From Paenibacillus sp. Marseille-Q4541 (GTDB lineage: Bacteria > Bacillota > Bacilli > Paenibacillales > Paenibacillaceae), in the NCBI RefSeq assembly GCF_018310695.1, contig NZ_JAGXCY010000005.1:124001-188000 (forward strand): a stretch of 64,000 bases of DNA. Reading direction: 5' to 3'. Below, piece after piece: positions 61,015-64,000 of this stretch; position 1 is the first letter of the stretch, and every line of letters begins with the position of its first letter. The notes beneath the pieces are model-generated. The model was not told where the DNA came from, ran no database searches, and was given only the letters and a program-made list of their open reading frames with translations. Made by a program: the position numbers and the translations under genes.

Positions 61015-62103
61015 TTGAATAAAAGAGCATTTAATTTCAATGCAGGACCAGCAGCATTACCATTAGAGGTGCTCGAGCGTGCGCAAGCCGAACTCGTAGA
61101 CTATCAAGGAACAGGCATGTCTATTATGGAAATGTCTCATCGCGGAGAAGTTTATGAAGCGGTACATAATGAGGCTCAGGAACGCCTATTATCTCTTCTT
61201 GGAAATCCAAAGGGTTATAAAGTATTATTTTTACAAGGTGGAGCTAGTACGCAATTTGCAATGATTCCTATGAATTTTCTGTCTGCGGGCTTAACAGGTA
61301 GTTATGTTAATACAGGCAGCTGGGCAAAGAAAGCTATTGCTGAAGCGAAGCTCATTGGCGAGACACATATCGCAGCATCTGGTGAGAGCAGCAAGTATAT
61401 GAAGTTACCAGATCTGTCTAGTATCGAGCTTGCTGACAACGCAGCATATTTGCATATGACGTCTAATGAAACGATCGAGGGAACTCAGTTTAAGTATTTC
61501 CCAGATACGGGTAGTACTCCACTTATAGTAGATATGTCCAGTGATATTTTAAGCAGACCGCTTGATATGAATAAATTTGATATGATCTATGCTGGAGCTC
61601 AAAAGAACTTGGGTCCATCCGGGGTAACGGTCGTAATTGCGAAAGAGGAGCTAGTAACGAATTCTCCAAAAACAATTCCAACGATGCTTCGTTATGATAC
61701 CTTCCAAGGGAACAATTCCCTATACAATACACCTCCATCTTTTGGGGTATATTTGGTAAATGAAGTTTTGAAATGGATTGAAGAAAAAGGTGGACTCGCC
61801 CAAGTTGAGCAAGCAAATGAAGCGAAGGCAGGAGCAATCTATCAATCTATCGATGAAAGCCAAGGTTTTTACCAAGGTTGTGTAGATGCTGAGAACCGCT
61901 CTAGAATGAACGTAACTTTCCGTCTAGCTGATGAATCTTTGGAGAAAGAGTTTATCAAACAATCGGAAAAAGAAGGATTTATCGGAATTAAAGGACACCG
62001 TAGTGTAGGTGGGCTTCGAGCTTCTATTTATAATGCAGTTCCTTATGAAAGTGTAAAGGCACTTACAGATTTTATGAAAGAATTTCAGAAAGTAAACGGA
62101 TAA
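61015..62103 (+). CDS. serC: Phosphoserine aminotransferase
   Basis: The 362-residue PLP enzyme converts 3-phosphohydroxypyruvate and glutamate to phosphoserine. It has NFNAGPAALPLEVL at the N-terminus, MEMSHRG, GGASTQFAMIPMN, and the PLP lysine in YAGAQKNLGPSG near 195. I chose TTG 61015, with GGGCGG nine bases upstream, because the family starts this way; ATG 60973 would add 14 residues without a ribosome site. Single gene, terminator after. Confidence 0.95.
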   Translation: MNKRAFNFNAGPAALPLEVLERAQAELVDYQGTGMSIMEMSHRGEVYEAVHNEAQERLLSLLGNPKGYKVLFLQGGASTQFAMIPMNFLSAGLTGSYVNTGSWAKKAIAEAKLIGETHIAASGESSKYMKLPDLSSIELADNAAYLHMTSNETIEGTQFKYFPDTGSTPLIVDMSSDILSRPLDMNKFDMIYAGAQKNLGPSGVTVVIAKEELVTNSPKTIPTMLRYDTFQGNNSLYNTPPSFGVYLVNEVLKWIEEKGGLAQVEQANEAKAGAIYQSIDESQGFYQGCVDAENRSRMNVTFRLADESLEKEFIKQSEKEGFIGIKGHRSVGGLRASIYNAVPYESVKALTDFMKEFQKVNG

Positions 62104-62128
62104 AATATGAATTATTGATGAAATTTTC

Positions 62129-62166
62129 AAAAGTCTCCCTCAAAAATTTGTGGGAGACTTTCTTTT
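62129..62166 (+). terminator. Rho-independent terminator of serC
   Basis: AAAGTCTCCC pairs with GGGAGACTTT, followed by T-rich sequence. Confidence 0.88.
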
Positions 62167-62217
62167 ATATTATAATTTAATTCTTATACAGTTCATACAA
62201 GAGGAGAATTGAGTCAG

Positions 62218-62682
62218 ATGGCATTACACATCGTATTAGTGGAACCCGAGATTCCGGCGAATACCGGCAATATAGCAAGAACTTGTGCTGCAACAGGAAC
62301 TCATCTTCATCTTGTCCATCCGTTAGGTTTCAATACTGATGATCGTACTTTGAAACGCGCAGGACTGGACTACTGGCATGCAGTAAATATCGAGTATCAT
62401 AATTCTTTTGAAGAAGTACAGCAGAAATATGCCGAAAATCGGTTTTTTTATGCAACAACCAAAGCGAAGAATCGGTACAGTGACTTTCAATTTCAGGACG
62501 GGGACTTCCTAGTTTTTGGAAAAGAAACAAAAGGTCTTCCACCAGAGCTGATCGCTGGTAATCCGGAAACTTGTATGCGTATGCCGATGTCAGATGCAGT
62601 CAGATCTCTCAATTTGTCCAATTCTGCGGCAATTATCGTATATGAGGCACTAAGACAACTAGATTTCCCGGGAATCGAGTAA
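62218..62682 (+). CDS. trmL: tRNA (cytidine/uridine(34)-2'-O)-methyltransferase
   Basis: The 154-residue SPOUT methyltransferase (CspR/TrmL) has PEIPANTGNIARTCAAT near the N-terminus, GLDYWHAVN, and the trefoil-knot AdoMet site FGKETKGLPPELI plus MSDAVRSLNLSNSAAI. It methylates the wobble base of tRNA-Leu. ATG 62218 is 11 bases after AGAGGAG; an in-frame TTG at 62209 is too close to that site. Confidence 0.94.
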   Translation: MALHIVLVEPEIPANTGNIARTCAATGTHLHLVHPLGFNTDDRTLKRAGLDYWHAVNIEYHNSFEEVQQKYAENRFFYATTKAKNRYSDFQFQDGDFLVFGKETKGLPPELIAGNPETCMRMPMSDAVRSLNLSNSAAIIVYEALRQLDFPGIE

Positions 62683-62840
62683 TTTGGTATACTCTGGTAA
62701 TCAACTTTCGAAAAAATGGTTCCTAAAAGAAAGTTAATAAAATTATTAATTTCTTGCAGGATTCGACAAAAACGTAGCGAATGTATAAACATAGTACAAT
62801 TGTACCTAGAAATATTTTTGAACAGGAGTGTGTACTGTTA

Positions 62841-63095
62841 ATGAAACCTGCTGGAGTAGTACGCAAAGTAGATCAACTTGGAAGAATCGTGCTGCCGAAA
62901 TCTTTGCGCAAACGGTATCAGATGAATGAAGGAGATCCCGTGGAGATTTTAGTGCAAGGAGATCATATCATCCTTGAGCGTTATCGTCCGAAATGTATTT
63001 TTTGTGGATCTATGGAAGAAGTGAGTGAATTCAAAGATCGTTATATTTGCGGATCGTGCCTCACAGAAATGACGGGGCTTCAAGAGAACGCCTAA
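62841..63095 (+). CDS. AbrB-domain regulator with C-terminal zinc-ribbon-like motif
   Basis: The 84-residue protein has the swapped-hairpin AbrB/SpoVT DNA-binding domain (about 1-50; GVVRKVDQLGRIVLPKSLRK, VEILVQGDHIIL) and, in place of the AbrB multimerisation region, a CIFCGS...YICGSC motif (four Cys near 54-76) that should bind zinc. ATG 62841 is 13 bases after ACAGGAG; the longer frame is unlikely. AbrB proteins govern transition-state genes. The targets are unknown. Confidence 0.87.
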   Translation: MKPAGVVRKVDQLGRIVLPKSLRKRYQMNEGDPVEILVQGDHIILERYRPKCIFCGSMEEVSEFKDRYICGSCLTEMTGLQENA

Positions 63096-63150
63096 TGTGT
63101 CCATAGGACACGAATTGCAGGCGTGATATATATGTTACGTCTTGCCTTAC

Positions 63151-63190
63151 AAAAAAAAGCTCGCCTCGTTTGAGGTGAGCTTTTTTTTGC
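63151..63190. terminator. Rho-independent terminator after the AbrB-like gene
   Basis: AAAAGCTCGCCTC pairs with GAGGTGAGCTTTT with one wobble, with long A and T runs on the two sides, so it may serve both strands. Confidence 0.92.
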
Positions 63191-63195
63191 TGTTT

Positions 63196-63300
63196 CTAAA
63201 GGCCCTTTGTCTTGTCATCATTATAGGAGGATGTCAAAATACCTACTAAGTAAAGTACAAGTACTAGGGTGATGATCCAGAAAGTCAACGAGAATGACAT
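63196..63300 (-). CDS. Small single-helix membrane protein (34 residues)
   Basis: On the minus strand, ATG 63300 to TAG 63198-63196 encodes 34 residues with one hydrophobic helix (FWIITLVLVLYLVGIL) and a polar, charged tail (SSYNDDKTKGL). ACAGGAGGTGG stands six bases before the ATG, a very good ribosome site. It ends at the shared terminator. Not recognised; it may be a stress or sporulation microprotein. Confidence 0.65.
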   Translation of the reverse strand: MSFSLTFWIITLVLVLYLVGILTSSYNDDKTKGL

Positions 63301-63368
63301 GTCATCCACCTCCTGTAATCTCGTATCCCTTATTATACCTATACTTGAATAAAAAAGGAATCTTTTCC

Positions 63369-64000
63369 CTATTCATAAAACAAAAAATGAGTCGGAACTT
63401 TTCTGAGATTTCCATCAGATGGCTGATTCACCACTCGACCATCCAGAATTAGGGAGGCAGAGCCCCCTCCATCGAGATTATAAGCATCCTGAACGCCTAG
63501 AGTATACATTTTGTGCTGTAGTTCCTCCAAGGTTGCTCCTGAGCTGCCTTTTTCGTCATAACCGTCTACAACGAGAATGAGGAGCTGATCGTCTTTATAG
63601 TTGCCTATGACGGTACGTGGGGCAAGGCGAGGTGTATTCTTCCATTTAGAAGGGATGACCGTCTTGTTTCCATTCTTCATCAGCATGGGAACAAAAGTAG
63701 CACCGAAAATAGGTTCCTGTTGATCGAGTGCATACTTGTTAAAGAACCTTCCTCCAATGAGCTTACCTTCTTTATTCATTCCGACAAAAGACAGGTCTTT
63801 AACACTCGGATGAAATCCTGTCACATATTTTCCATCCTGTACCGTGGTGCCGAGCGGGAATCTTTCCCCACCGCTATCTGCATAACCACCGGCATTGATC
63901 CCGGCGACCGCTCCACTGCGCAGGGCTGCCTGAAGTGTTGTCTGGGAGGATCCAAGTTCATCGTCTAATGCCATTTGCATGGCGGAAGGATCCTTCAGCT
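63369..64000 (-). CDS. Phosphodiester glycosidase (NAGPA) family protein, partial
   Basis: The frame runs off the right window edge; about 210 C-terminal residues are seen. It has the NAGPA/DUF2233 motifs GINAGGY, FPLGTTVQDG, APRTVIG, LLILVVDGYDE and YNLDGGGSASLILDG. Members are often exported and remove the terminal GlcNAc phosphodiester or act on wall polymers. ATG 63980 is not a credible start, as the family is longer and the frame is open beyond it. Confidence 0.88.
   Translation of the reverse strand, partial: LKDPSAMQMALDDELGSSQTTLQAALRSGAVAGINAGGYADSGGERFPLGTTVQDGKYVTGFHPSVKDLSFVGMNKEGKLIGGRFFNKYALDQQEPIFGATFVPMLMKNGNKTVIPSKWKNTPRLAPRTVIGNYKDDQLLILVVDGYDEKGSSGATLEELQHKMYTLGVQDAYNLDGGGSASLILDGRVVNQPSDGNLRKVPTHFLFYE

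Overview
The window reads as chromosomal DNA of an endospore-forming member of the Bacillales, most likely Paenibacillus or a close relative. The evidence is the moderate-to-low GC content, AAGGAGG-type ribosome binding sites with several GTG and TTG starts, spore genes (two CotF-like coat proteins, a gamma-type SASP with a sigma-G-like promoter, YtxC, a Spo0E-like phosphatase), pheST and thrS behind T-boxes, an S-box met operon, LiaFSR, a KhtTU-like antiporter, and menaquinone synthesis by the futalosine route (MqnC). This is core chromosome. I see no IS element, integrase, CRISPR array or prophage.

Layout: 1-5 kb holds the end of a HAD phosphatase, a YdeI-like protein and a MoxR/DUF58/DUF4129 operon. 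5-10 kb holds a DRE-TIM aldolase homologue, a membrane GGDEF/EAL protein, tRNA-Pro and tRNA-Gly, and an SGNH hydrolase. 10-20 kb holds an ABC-F gene behind a long attenuated leader, T-box-pheS-pheT, and a ZapA-like protein extended into a coiled coil of about 1000 residues. 20-30 kb holds a CuA-type lipoprotein, a small YvlD-like membrane protein, mutS2, an MFS transporter, coat proteins, an Lrp regulator with an aminotransferase, a Spo0E-like protein, a lipoprotein and a CobU-like protein. 30-37 kb holds a cobalamin adenosyltransferase, an RluA-family enzyme, an ArsC/Spx-like protein, a 5'-3' exonuclease, a MOSC protein, a ROK kinase, an HRDC protein, and corA on the minus strand with a 5' leader of about 230 nt. 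37-50 kb holds S-box metA-metI-metC, mqnC, a YitT-like protein, KhtTU-like antiporter genes, ytxC, T-box-thrS, a 3D-domain protein and the SASP. 50-64 kb holds LiaFSR, HtrA with a CssRS-like pair, ispH, aroF, glnA, serC, trmL, an AbrB-like regulator and part of a phosphodiester glycosidase.

The most notable signals are regulatory leaders. (1) The corA leader has a good promoter, a 31-codon upstream ORF beginning Met-Glu-Gly-Asp-Pro-Arg-Pro-Asp, and an intrinsic-terminator-like hairpin whose 3' arm contains the ORF stop codon. The acidic/proline start recalls MgtL, the Mg2+-sensing leader peptide of enterobacterial mgtA, and here it stands in front of a CorA Mg2+ transporter. (2) The ABC-F leader carries a hydrophobic 23-codon leader ORF, a 10-bp closing helix, a terminator just before the gene, and a perfect 10-nt antiterminator complement at the leader ORF start codon. 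This is the layout of antibiotic-induced, ribosome-stalling attenuation. (3) The ZapA-like protein, in the expected place between pheT and mutS2, is about ten times the usual length.

Two small membrane-protein genes that are easily missed (26 and 34 codons) have good ribosome binding sites. Envelope functions cluster at 49.9-56.7 kb (LiaFSR, HtrA and a CssRS-like pair), which suggests a cell-envelope and secretion-stress region.
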